Below are positions 7,995-15,776 of a DNA stretch of 33,116 nucleotides, piece by piece. The position numbers were made by a program, and so were the translations under genes. Source of the stretch: Candidatus Heimdallarchaeota archaeon (GTDB taxonomy: Archaea; Asgardarchaeota; Heimdallarchaeia; Heimdallarchaeales; Heimdallarchaeaceae); the NCBI GenBank assembly GCA_018238545.1, contig JABCTC010000037.1, forward strand, positions 1-33,116. The letters run 5' to 3'. The notes under the pieces were generated by a model. It had not been told where the DNA came from, ran no database searches, and saw only the letters and a list, made by a program, of their open reading frames with translations. Numbering within the stretch: position 1 is the first letter of the stretch; each line of letters starts with the position of its first letter.

Positions 7995-8441
7995 TTACTC
8001 TTCGAAGACGATTTGCTCAACTAGTCTATCGTCTTGTTTCTTAGTAATGTATCTATAGATGAAGTATTCAACAGTTTCAATTGCTTTTTCTAGATCAAGT
8101 GGAACAGCTCTACCAGCTTCTTTGTATTGCAATAATTTCTGTCTTAATATCCCCAATGTCAGAGCAACAACTCTGTTTCTTTCATATAGTTCATTTGCTT
8201 TTAATCTTATCAGCGCATATTCTTGAAAAAGAGTGGAATAATTCTTACTAATTTCTGTAAATTCCTTTTCATCTTTGTTTTTCTTCTCTTTGATATCTTC
8301 TATTTCCCATTCAGCTAGCTCATTAGGAATAACATCTAAGTAATAAAGATAGTAAGCAAGATCACTTGCAAAAATCATTTCATTCTCACAGGGTATTTTA
8401 TTTTTGAATTTTACTGTATACATTGTTGTACCTATTTTCAT
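7995..8441 (-). CDS. Small helical protein of unknown function
   Basis: 148 residues, charged and mostly helical (a coiled-coil-like stretch about 48-65), with no motif I recognise. The ATG abuts the TAG of the upstream gene (TAGATG) and is preceded by a good Shine-Dalgarno (GAGGAGGG) lying inside that gene's end, so the two are translationally coupled. Residues about 71-104 align without gaps to the upstream gene's product (shared positions Y, A, N, Y, I, L, R, L, Y), suggesting the two are distant paralogues. The neighbours are a serine recombinase downstream and a Ras-like GTPase upstream on the same strand. Confidence 0.7.
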   Translation of the reverse strand: MKIGTTMYTVKFKNKIPCENEMIFASDLAYYLYYLDVIPNELAEWEIEDIKEKKNKDEKEFTEISKNYSTLFQEYALIRLKANELYERNRVVALTLGILRQKLLQYKEAGRAVPLDLEKAIETVEYFIYRYITKKQDDRLVEQIVFEE

Positions 8442-8804
8442 CTAGAGACCCTCCTCAAACTGCTTGACAATCTTTTCTATTCTAATTATGCTGTCATAGT
8501 CTTTTTCATATTCTACAAGAGCTTCTCTTAAAATAACTACATGTCTATTTATAGTATCTAATTCTGTATATCGAGCATTTAACCTAAATGCAAATTCAGC
8601 ATACTTCATTACAGTAAGAAAGAAACTGCGAAAGCTTACTTCTTCAGTTTTACTATAACTCTTTTCCCATGCGTGAAAAATTATGTTCATTGTATGTGGA
8701 AATTTTTTCAATAAAACCTCTTCTTTGATCTTTAATTTCTGAGCATAATTCTTAATCCTTCTACTTTGAGTTATATCAAAAGTAAGCTGCTTTATTTTCT
8801 TCAT
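8442..8804 (-). CDS. Small helical protein of unknown function, paired with the next gene
   Basis: 120 residues, basic at the N terminus (KKIKQLTFDITQSRRIKNYA) and helical throughout. I do not recognise a family. Its 3' end carries the ribosome-binding site of the 148-aa gene and its stop codon touches that start. The segment from KYAEFAFRLNARY onward resembles the corresponding segment in the 148-aa protein (9 of 34 positions identical in an ungapped alignment by eye). It lies about 100 bases downstream of the GTPase gene at 8903 on the same strand, so it might be a GTPase partner; that is only inference from position. Confidence 0.65.
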   Translation of the reverse strand: MKKIKQLTFDITQSRRIKNYAQKLKIKEEVLLKKFPHTMNIIFHAWEKSYSKTEEVSFRSFFLTVMKYAEFAFRLNARYTELDTINRHVVILREALVEYEKDYDSIIRIEKIVKQFEEGL

Positions 8805-8902
8805 TGTCTTATTTCTGTTACCTTTACAAAATTGATAAACATTTAGTTAGTTTTTACTGCTACTTTTTGTGTGAGAAAAGTTCTTGAAAAACTAATAGTG
8901 TT

Positions 8903-9595
8903 TCATGAATACACTTGATTTGCTAGATAGTTAAAGATAATCGTAAGAGGTATTTCATAACACTGGGCGTTTACATTAGAAGTTTCATAAAAAACAATCT
9001 CTCTGTCCACCAGAGATGAATAAACTATTCTTTCTGCAATTTCCTTCCCAAGATATACTCCTTTCTCTCTTAGATCAGACTTGTTAATAAAAACAATAAC
9101 AGGTATTTTCCTTTGTTTTCTTTGTTCTTCTATATTTAACATATCTAAGTAATGTACAATTTTCTCCATAGAAGATATATTTGTTCCATCTGCCATAATA
9201 ATAACTAAATGAGCACCTTGAATTGCAATTTCTTGCATGAAATCAAATCTTTCTTGGCCTGCAGGATCATTGAATAGTACTTGAAAAGCTTCGTCTATTG
9301 ACTCATAATCAATAGTATTCAATTCATTAAATTTTTTCACAAGTATCTTGTTAAAACGGGTTAGAACAATCACAGAGTTTACAACATTAAGAGAGATTGT
9401 TGTTGTGCTTTGACTAAAATTATTATATTTTAATGGAGTAAAATCTAAATTGTCTCCTACTTCTTTGAAAACACGTCTAGCAACATCATTCTTCTCAAAA
9501 TCGCCAAATAATGCTTCCAGAAAAGAAGTTTTCCCAGAACCTGTTGTACCTAACACTGTTATCTTCTTCATGATTAAAGGTTCAACTAGTGTCAT
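8903..9595 (-). CDS. Ras/Rab-like small GTPase
   Basis: Guanine-nucleotide motifs are complete: G1 GTTGSGKT (16-23), a threonine-rich switch I (SQSTTTIS, 61-68), G3 DPAGQERF (110-117) with a Ras-type glutamine at 114, G4 NKSD (171-174) and G5 ETSN (204-207). The DxAGQERF motif is Ras/Rab-like and distinct from the Arf/Sar-type GTPases further along. The stretch between switch I and G3 is longer than usual, by about 15-20 residues. There is no C-terminal prenylation motif or extra domain (230 aa). The ATG at 9571 (residue 9, just before the first beta strand) is a good alternative start, since a TATA-like ATTTTAAAAT at 9608-9617 would place transcription start near 9587. Downstream are two small unknown proteins on the same strand. 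Confidence 0.85.
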   Translation of the reverse strand: MTLVEPLIMKKITVLGTTGSGKTSFLEALFGDFEKNDVARRVFKEVGDNLDFTPLKYNNFSQSTTTISLNVVNSVIVLTRFNKILVKKFNELNTIDYESIDEAFQVLFNDPAGQERFDFMQEIAIQGAHLVIIMADGTNISSMEKIVHYLDMLNIEEQRKQRKIPVIVFINKSDLREKGVYLGKEIAERIVYSSLVDREIVFYETSNVNAQCYEIPLTIIFNYLANQVYS

Positions 9596-9679
9596 AGCCA
9601 GTACTCCATTTTAAAATTATCGAATCATAATTGATAAGTCTTTTTTTTGTCCTAGTAGGAAAGTTTTGAAAAACAGTTG

Positions 9680-10726
9680 TTACGAAACAAAATATATTGA
9701 TTGTCTTGCATCCCTTAGATGAGCCCTCTGACTTATCACACCTTTCTCTTTTAGGATGTTTAAAGCATTCCTAACAGTTCGATTAGGTAGACCAGTACTC
9801 TCAATCAACTCTTTTTGTGTCATTTCACCTTCTGTTACCAGTAATTTGAAAACATATTTAGCTGCAGGAGGAACTCCTTCCAGATGTCTTAAATCTAATT
9901 CTACTAATCGATTTCTTAACTTGGCAAGAATGTTTTTTCTTGCTTGAAGTCTAATTATTTTCACATCAGCTGTAGTTTGTTTAATACTTATGTTTTCTTC
10001 GAGTCTCACCCTTATTTGCCCATCAATGATAGCTTCAATGGCCGACCGAGATTTTAAGTTAGTTAATTTTACATCGGCATTTAATGGAACAACTACGGGG
10101 ATGTGATCTTTATTCAACGGGTTTACTGGGACTAGCAATAGTATCTCTGGGTCACTAACAGCTATCGGTCCTCCCGAAGAAAGAGCATATCCTGTGCTTC
10201 CTAAAGCAGTTGAAATAATCAAACCATCAGCCCTTCCTCTGTAAAGTACATTATTATCAACAACTAAAGTATAATTCATTAACAGAGCAGAATCTTTTGG
10301 AAAAATAGCAATTTCATTTAAAGCAGGTAAAGGGTTTTTATTTCTGTTATCTTTGATTTCAACTCTATGGTAAGTATCTACTAAGAAATTCTGTGAAAGT
10401 ATCAAAGCTAGACTATCTCTAATGTTTGAAGGAGTAATTTCTGTAAAAAAACTGATTCTTTCAGATGAAGCTGAGACAACAGGGATAGAATCCCGACTAA
10501 GGAAAATAGCTCTAAGAAATGTTCCAGTATCACCAATCGCAATTACCGTATCAATGTCGTTTTGTGGAAAAATTCGTAGTTGTCCTTCCCAATTATCTTC
10601 TTCTAGTTCTTGATCTTCAATTTCCAAAATCTCTGTTTCAGGTTCTAGCTCTAGTATCATCTCCTTGATAGTATTCGTATATTCAGTAGAACTCTTACCT
10701 CTCAACGAATATAAAGCTATTTTCAT
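9680..10726 (-). CDS. NAD kinase-like protein fused to a C-terminal winged helix
   Basis: Residues 1-265 follow the NAD kinase fold: a nucleotide-loop region VIAIGDTGTFLRA (62-73), the substrate motif LNEIAI, and DGLIISTALGSTGYALSSGG, which matches the family's NAD-binding signature. The family hallmark GGDGT reads GDTGT here (65-69), so the position of the usual catalytic aspartate holds threonine. Residues about 285-348 form a winged helix with a clear helix-turn-helix (MTQKELIESTGLPNRTVRNA). The gene is divergent from nadA-nadC across a spacer with an inverted repeat. The sequence therefore suggests an NAD(P)-binding transcription regulator, or a kinase that also regulates; whether it keeps kinase activity cannot be decided here. 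The ATG is supported by a TATA box (rc TATAAATAA at 10771-10779). Confidence 0.85.
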   Translation of the reverse strand: MKIALYSLRGKSSTEYTNTIKEMILELEPETEILEIEDQELEEDNWEGQLRIFPQNDIDTVIAIGDTGTFLRAIFLSRDSIPVVSASSERISFFTEITPSNIRDSLALILSQNFLVDTYHRVEIKDNRNKNPLPALNEIAIFPKDSALLMNYTLVVDNNVLYRGRADGLIISTALGSTGYALSSGGPIAVSDPEILLLVPVNPLNKDHIPVVVPLNADVKLTNLKSRSAIEAIIDGQIRVRLEENISIKQTTADVKIIRLQARKNILAKLRNRLVELDLRHLEGVPPAAKYVFKLLVTEGEMTQKELIESTGLPNRTVRNALNILKEKGVISQRAHLRDARQSIYFVS

Positions 10727-11060
10727 CTGGACTAACTCTGATATTTATGCATTTCTAATAACTCATAAGATTATTTATATTTATGCACCAAATACGATTA
10801 GTATCAGCTTTTTTTTCACAATACATAATTGTTCTGACATGTATGTATTGCATCCACATTGACAGTATTACAACCTATATCTAAGTGAATTTTGCATGAA
10901 TTTAGAAAAATTAATAGGTAAATATTGCTTCAATTTTCTTTGTTTATTTTAAAATTATTATTTTAACGTGCCAAAACTCAAGTTTAATAACCACAGATGT
11001 AAGTTTGGCCACTAACAAATGTTCTTTAAATAGCTTCATACAAAATTGTCTTCGATTGTG
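10727..11060. promoter_or_regulatory. Divergent control region between NAD kinase-HTH and nadA
   Basis: A non-coding spacer of 334 bases, very AT-rich. It holds a TATA box for the minus-strand gene (10771-10779), two perfect copies of ATATTTATGCA (10741-10751 and 10777-10787), a 9-bp inverted repeat (10819-10850) and a TATA box for nadA (TTTAAATA, 11025-11032). Nothing in it looks coding. Confidence 0.55.
10819..10850. repeat. Inverted repeat, candidate operator
   Basis: CAATACATA (10819-10827) and TATGTATTG (10842-10850) are perfect reverse complements separated by 14 bases. The site lies about 40 bases upstream of the NAD kinase-HTH TATA box and about 180 bases upstream of the nadA TATA box. 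Its size suits a dimeric winged-helix protein, possibly the one encoded next door. Confidence 0.45.
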
Positions 11061-12086
11061 ATGGTTACCGTGGAAGAGGTCATAATTATACCAAGCCAGG
11101 ATCAAGAAAAATTAAAAGAAGAAGTTGATCGTCTTTACGCCAAACTAGCTAAATTAGGATGGACAAAAGAAGCCTGTGAAAGTATTGCACCATTTACACT
11201 TAGAATTAATACAATTAAAAAAGAAAAAGGCATAAAGATTTTTGCTCATTCTTACCAAACAGCTGACATAATTTTTGGTGTAGCTGATATTGTAGGTGAC
11301 TCATTAGGTCTCGCAAAGAAAGCTACTGAGGTTGAAGAAGACACAATTCTGCTCTGTGGAGTAGACTTCATGGCGGAAACCATGAAAATACTTAATCCTG
11401 AGAAAACTGTTTTTGTTCCAGAACCGGGTAGAGATTGTACTTTAGCTGATTCAATCACAGGGGAAGATGTTAAAAGACTTAAAAAAGAACATCCAGGCGT
11501 ACCAGTTATCTGTTATGTTAATACCAATGCAGGTGTAAAGGCTGAATCAGATATCTGTTGTACTTCTGCAAACGCCAGAAGAATTGTTGAGCAACTTGAA
11601 GCTGAAACCATTATCTTTGTTCCAGATGAGAATATGGGAAAGAACCTTGCAGAGCTTACAGGAAAAAATATTATCACTTTTCCTGGATATTGTAGAACTC
11701 ATCATGCACTTTCTGAAAAAAGATTCAACACATTACAGGACGATGCAGCTATCAAAACATTTGCTCACTTAGAATGCAAACCAGAAATCATTCAAAAGGT
11801 GGATTTTGCTGGTGGAACTGGTGACATGCACAGATTCGTTAAAAAGGCTAAACCTGGAGAAAAAGTCCTATTTCTAACCGAACAAGGTTTTGTCGACCGA
11901 ATGAAGATTGAATTCCCAGATATCGAATTCGTAGATAGTAACATGATCTGTATAAGCATGAAAAGAAATGATCTTCCAACCATATTGAAAGCAATAGAAA
12001 ACCCTACATCGGAAAATATCATTGAACTCGATGAAAAGGTTAGGAAGAAGGCATTCAAAGCTGTAAACAATATGCTAAAATACTAA
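11061..12086 (+). CDS. nadA: Quinolinate synthase A
   Basis: The enzyme condenses iminoaspartate with dihydroxyacetone phosphate to quinolinate, using a 4Fe-4S cluster. Family motifs are clear: a phosphate/substrate stretch IFAHSYQTADIIFGVADIVG, the GVDFMAET motif, YVNTNAGVKA, DICCTSANA and FPGYCRTHHALS. The three cluster cysteines expected in the family are most likely those in PGRDCTLAD, GYCRTHH and MICISMK. I start it at the ATG at 11061, because the TATA box at 11025-11032 puts transcription start near 11055; an in-frame GTG (11058) and TTG (11046) lie upstream, the TTG probably outside the transcript. nadC follows after 19 bases. No nadB or aspartate dehydrogenase gene is present, so iminoaspartate must come from elsewhere in the genome. 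Confidence 0.93.
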   Translation: MVTVEEVIIIPSQDQEKLKEEVDRLYAKLAKLGWTKEACESIAPFTLRINTIKKEKGIKIFAHSYQTADIIFGVADIVGDSLGLAKKATEVEEDTILLCGVDFMAETMKILNPEKTVFVPEPGRDCTLADSITGEDVKRLKKEHPGVPVICYVNTNAGVKAESDICCTSANARRIVEQLEAETIIFVPDENMGKNLAELTGKNIITFPGYCRTHHALSEKRFNTLQDDAAIKTFAHLECKPEIIQKVDFAGGTGDMHRFVKKAKPGEKVLFLTEQGFVDRMKIEFPDIEFVDSNMICISMKRNDLPTILKAIENPTSENIIELDEKVRKKAFKAVNNMLKY

Positions 12087-12105
12087 TTCCTCGAGTTGGT
12101 TTCAA

Positions 12106-12942
12106 ATGATACCTCAAGTTTTAGTTGACGAAGATATCAAGAAATGGTTAGAAATTGATGTACCTTATTGGGACGTAACATCCAACCTCATCCCCAATAG
12201 TAAAGCTAAAGGGAAAATTTATGCAAAGCAAGATGGTATTATAGCCGGATTGCCATTTGTTAAGAGAGTTTTTGAAATTGTTGGAACAGAATTTGAAGCT
12301 CGTGTTGAAGAGGGAGCAAGAGTTTCTAAGAAAACAATTATAGCTTTAGTAAAAGGAGATATTCACAATCTGCTTCAAGCTGAAAGGTTAGTTTTGAATA
12401 TACTTGGTCGAATGTCAGGTATTGCAACTCAAACAGATATTATGAGACAAATAGCACGCAAGAATAATGAAAATATCAGAATTTGTGCAACAAGAAAAAC
12501 TGTTCCTGGATTAAGCAAATATGATAAATATGCAGTTACAATCGGAGGAGGAGATACGCACAGATTCAACCTGTCAGATATGATTCTGCTCAAAGAAAAT
12601 CATTTGAGGATGTTCAATACCATATCTGAAGCAGTAGCCAAAGCTAAAGAAACTATTAGTTTCAGTAAAAAAATAGAGGTTGAAGTTCAGAACGAAGAAC
12701 AAGCAATTGAAGCTACAAAAGCTGGAGCAGATATTGTCATGTTAGATAACTTCTCTCCTCAACAAGCAAAACACGTAATAGCAAAAATAAAAGCAATTAA
12801 CAATTTAATGTTGATAGAGTTAAGCGGAAATATATCGCTGGATAACTTGGAAATTTACTCATTTGAAGGTATAGATCTAATCTCTTCAGGAGCTCTAACC
12901 CATTCAGTTAAGAATTTTGATTTGACCATGCTCATAGAGTAG
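12106..12942 (+). CDS. nadC: Nicotinate-nucleotide pyrophosphorylase (carboxylating)
   Basis: Converts quinolinate and PRPP to nicotinate mononucleotide, CO2 and pyrophosphate, the step after NadA. The 278 residues match the family's usual length. Signature motifs: DVTSN near residue 24, the ATRKTVPGLSKYDKYAV substrate loop, GGGDTHRFNLSDMILLKENH, the EVEVQN strand, VMLDNF and the closing ELSGNIS and ISSGALTHS phosphate-binding loops. It is co-directional with nadA (19-base gap) and surely in one operon. Convergent with the repeat/TPR gene, whose stop is 15 bases away. Confidence 0.94.
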   Translation: MIPQVLVDEDIKKWLEIDVPYWDVTSNLIPNSKAKGKIYAKQDGIIAGLPFVKRVFEIVGTEFEARVEEGARVSKKTIIALVKGDIHNLLQAERLVLNILGRMSGIATQTDIMRQIARKNNENIRICATRKTVPGLSKYDKYAVTIGGGDTHRFNLSDMILLKENHLRMFNTISEAVAKAKETISFSKKIEVEVQNEEQAIEATKAGADIVMLDNFSPQQAKHVIAKIKAINNLMLIELSGNISLDNLEIYSFEGIDLISSGALTHSVKNFDLTMLIE

Positions 12943-12952
12943 AAAAAAAAAA
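12943..12952 (-). terminator. T-run terminator for the minus-strand GTPase/TPR operon
   Basis: Read on the minus strand, the stop of the TPR gene is followed by ATCTC and ten consecutive T. The M42 peptidase gene ends with a very similar TTAATCTCTTTTT sequence (31780-31798). Confidence 0.5.
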
Positions 12953-12956
12953 GAGA

Positions 12957-15737
12957 TTAAGTCTCACTTTTGCTTATCCTTACAGCAATTTTCTTACGTT
13001 CTATCACATTATCATAAAAGTCTTCGTTTTTCTTAATGAAAATCTTAGTTGCTTTGTCATATGAGGATATAGCGTGGTTAATATTTTCTTTTTTATTTTC
13101 CTCAATAGAGAGAACAGTATAGATATCACCTAGGATAGTGGTAGAGATAGCATACTCAAAAGGAAACTGCGCTTGGTTTCTGACAGTTAATGCATCATGT
13201 AAAACTAGAAGTGCTTGTTTACAGTTAAGAGATTTTTCTTGAGTTTCTGCTAAAAGGCGATATGCTACACCAATATTGCTATAGATCATTGCTCTTTCTG
13301 TTGGCATTTTATCTAAAGTGCCTGTTCTAAGTGCTGCATTGTAGGAATCAATAGCAAATGTTGAATAATACTCGTTTGCTTCAATTCCAGAAAGAGTTTG
13401 ATAAGCAGCACCTTGATTAACTAAAGTCACACCATGATCAAACGGAAAGTTTGCTAAATCTCTACCAAGTATTGCTTCTTTGTAAGAAAATATTGCATAT
13501 TTGCTATTAACCTCTTTTTCTTCTAGTTCTGCTAAGGTTTGATAAGCTAATCCAAGATTATGATTAACTTGACTGTACTTATGCACAAATAAATCAACAG
13601 AGAACACTTGTAAAGCCTCCTTGTAGGAACTAATTGCAAAATTATAATTCTCCACCTTATTTTCGATTTCTGCAAGACTAGAATAGAAGTTTCCCAAATC
13701 ATTATGAGTTGTAGCAAAAAGAAGTGGTGAGTTTTTCAAAGTATACTTCTTCAAAGCAGCTAAATACGCCTTTATTGCTAATTTTATGAAGATAATCCTC
13801 CATTTCTTTACTGATAATTCTCCAATGAAATTTTTAATATTCCAAAATTGAGAGGAATACAAACTATCAATATTTGCTATAAAATATGCCGCTTCCCCTA
13901 TTTTTAACATTTCTTCTGGAACGTTTTTGAACAAGCTAATAAGTTTCTTGAAGTTTGAAGGTATATCTGGAGATAGATTTCCACCAAATCCAAGTGCTTC
14001 TCTCATGTATTGCTCTTCTACTGGTAACTCATAATTATCCATCATTAATAGTTTATCATCATTCAGATCCCCTAGCCATTCCTTCCATAAATAACGACCA
14101 CCTAAGAAAGATTCAGTTTTATAAGCTGCTTTTATTGTCCATACTCTGGGAACTTGCTCTTCCTCGCTATCAGATTTTGTGTCTGATATTTCTTTAAGAA
14201 GAGCTTCCTCAGCTGAATAATTATCATAGCTTGTTTCAATTACTGTATCGCCTATCTTCTGAATTAACACTCCTCTTTTCTTCATTGCATGAGCAGCAAC
14301 TAATTGATAATGACCTCCGTAAACGGCAAAATCAAGAATTTGATGAATATGATCATCAGAAGTCTGAAAAACACTTCTAACCTCTCTCACAGAAGTATTT
14401 CTCGCATAAGCTATATCTATAAAAGTTAAATTAATCTCTTCTTTTAGATGCCAAATATACCACTGATTATCCTCGAGTAATAGTGGATAAGGATTTTCTA
14501 TACGCATGTAACCATATCTAAGCAAAAACCTGTAAGCTTGCCCAAACTGAACAAGATCTCCTCCCATAATCAAATTATTGATTGACAAAGGTTCTTTTTC
14601 GTCCAATAATTCTATTTTATTAAATTGTGTTCTTGGATTAATAGTAATTTTTAGCAATGGTTTTCTCTCTTTCTCTTGCCAATAACTAATCTGGTTTTTA
14701 TATTCAGTTTTATCTGCTAGAAATTCTTTTATGTGAGATAAATTCTTTATTTCGAAAAGCTGTACATCACCGGGTATAGGCAATAATTCTCTCTTAATTT
14801 TATCTCCTTCTTCTTTTATAGTTTCACCCAATGTAGCTGTAGCTAGATTACGAGCGCTATCTGGGACTGCTTGTAGAGGTGATTGAGAATCTTTGATAGC
14901 GGTTCTAAGTTGTTTCACAGACATCTGAGGACGCTGTACCTTTCCGAATACTGGTGTTAAATTAGCTCTAGCATCTTTTATTGTGGTTGCAAGATCTTTC
15001 TTAGTTAGCGCATGCCTTCTCTCACTAGCTGACAATTTTTTTAACCCTCCTTTAGCATCACGAATCTCAGATTGTAAATCTTGTTTAGTTAAGACATGCT
15101 TCTTTTCAGAATCTGATACTTTCTTTAAACCTTTTTTAACATCACGAATCTCAGATTGTAAATCTTGTTTAGCTAAAGCATGGTTAATTTTTTCCTCCGC
15201 TACGGGTCTTAAGCTTGAAATAACATCTTTTATAGCTATCTCAAAATCCTGTTTAGAAAGGGCACGTTTCTTATCACTCTTAGAAACGGGTTGTAAACTT
15301 TCTAAAGCGTCTTGAATTGCAGTTTCTAAGTCTTTCTTTAGAACCCTTTTCTTATCTGATGCTTCAGGAAATTTCTTCAGATTAGCTTTTGCGTCTTTAA
15401 TCTCAGTTTGTAAATCTTGCTTAGAAAGAGCATGTTTTATCTCATCATCAGACACAGGAATCAAGCTATCTATCACTTCCCCAATTGCTGTTTCTAGATC
15501 TTCTTTTGACACACGTTTGTTATCATGTACTTGATCTGAGATTGGTTTTAACTTTCCTATAGCATCCTGAATTGCACTTTGCAGATCTCTCTTAGTTACA
15601 CCTTCAGTTTCAGTTTTATCCACCTTTTTTAGTGTTTTCTTTAATTCATCTTTTGAATCTTCCAATAAAGCAGCTGTTGGAGATACTCCTTTCTTCACTT
15701 TTGCTTTTTTTGAACGCTTACCTTTTTTGTTTGACAC
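12957..15737 (-). CDS. 926-aa repeat protein: nine short helical repeats plus TPR-like C terminus
   Basis: Three parts. Residues 1-43 are very basic. Residues about 44-294 hold nine degenerate copies of a 27-30 residue unit built on the pattern A-L-x-K-Q-D-L, three variable residues, I-K-D-A, then L (for example KHALSKQDLQTEIKDAK). Residues about 330-640 form a middle region I cannot assign. Residues about 680-900 carry about five TPR-like repeats of 46-50 residues (NLGLAYQTLAELEEKEVN, YAIFSYKEAI, FPFDHG), the type seen in long TPR arrays of signalling proteins. It is probably cytosolic and a scaffold, last gene of an operon with two Sar1-like GTPases and a GAF-PAS protein. The start is GTG, because no other start is near; AAGGATGG upstream may act as ribosome-binding site. 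The gene is intact. Confidence 0.8.
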   Translation of the reverse strand: MSNKKGKRSKKAKVKKGVSPTAALLEDSKDELKKTLKKVDKTETEGVTKRDLQSAIQDAIGKLKPISDQVHDNKRVSKEDLETAIGEVIDSLIPVSDDEIKHALSKQDLQTEIKDAKANLKKFPEASDKKRVLKKDLETAIQDALESLQPVSKSDKKRALSKQDFEIAIKDVISSLRPVAEEKINHALAKQDLQSEIRDVKKGLKKVSDSEKKHVLTKQDLQSEIRDAKGGLKKLSASERRHALTKKDLATTIKDARANLTPVFGKVQRPQMSVKQLRTAIKDSQSPLQAVPDSARNLATATLGETIKEEGDKIKRELLPIPGDVQLFEIKNLSHIKEFLADKTEYKNQISYWQEKERKPLLKITINPRTQFNKIELLDEKEPLSINNLIMGGDLVQFGQAYRFLLRYGYMRIENPYPLLLEDNQWYIWHLKEEINLTFIDIAYARNTSVREVRSVFQTSDDHIHQILDFAVYGGHYQLVAAHAMKKRGVLIQKIGDTVIETSYDNYSAEEALLKEISDTKSDSEEEQVPRVWTIKAAYKTESFLGGRYLWKEWLGDLNDDKLLMMDNYELPVEEQYMREALGFGGNLSPDIPSNFKKLISLFKNVPEEMLKIGEAAYFIANIDSLYSSQFWNIKNFIGELSVKKWRIIFIKLAIKAYLAALKKYTLKNSPLLFATTHNDLGNFYSSLAEIENKVENYNFAISSYKEALQVFSVDLFVHKYSQVNHNLGLAYQTLAELEEKEVNSKYAIFSYKEAILGRDLANFPFDHGVTLVNQGAAYQTLSGIEANEYYSTFAIDSYNAALRTGTLDKMPTERAMIYSNIGVAYRLLAETQEKSLNCKQALLVLHDALTVRNQAQFPFEYAISTTILGDIYTVLSIEENKKENINHAISSYDKATKIFIKKNEDFYDNVIERKKIAVRISKSET
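14856..15608 (-). repeat. Nine in-frame tandem repeats in the TPR gene
   Basis: The DNA encoding the nine 27-30 residue units. Two neighbouring units are so recent that 33 bases are identical (15056-15088 and 15140-15172, exactly 84 bp or 28 codons apart); the others have diverged. Confidence 0.75.
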
Positions 15738-15776
15738 TTTACTTCCATCCTTTTAACTCAATTTTCATTCAAATCT

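Noticed and set aside
15056..15172. 33-base direct repeats as a CRISPR or mobile-element signature
   Set aside because: The repeats are in-frame, exactly 28 codons apart, and encode two neighbouring units of the protein repeat.
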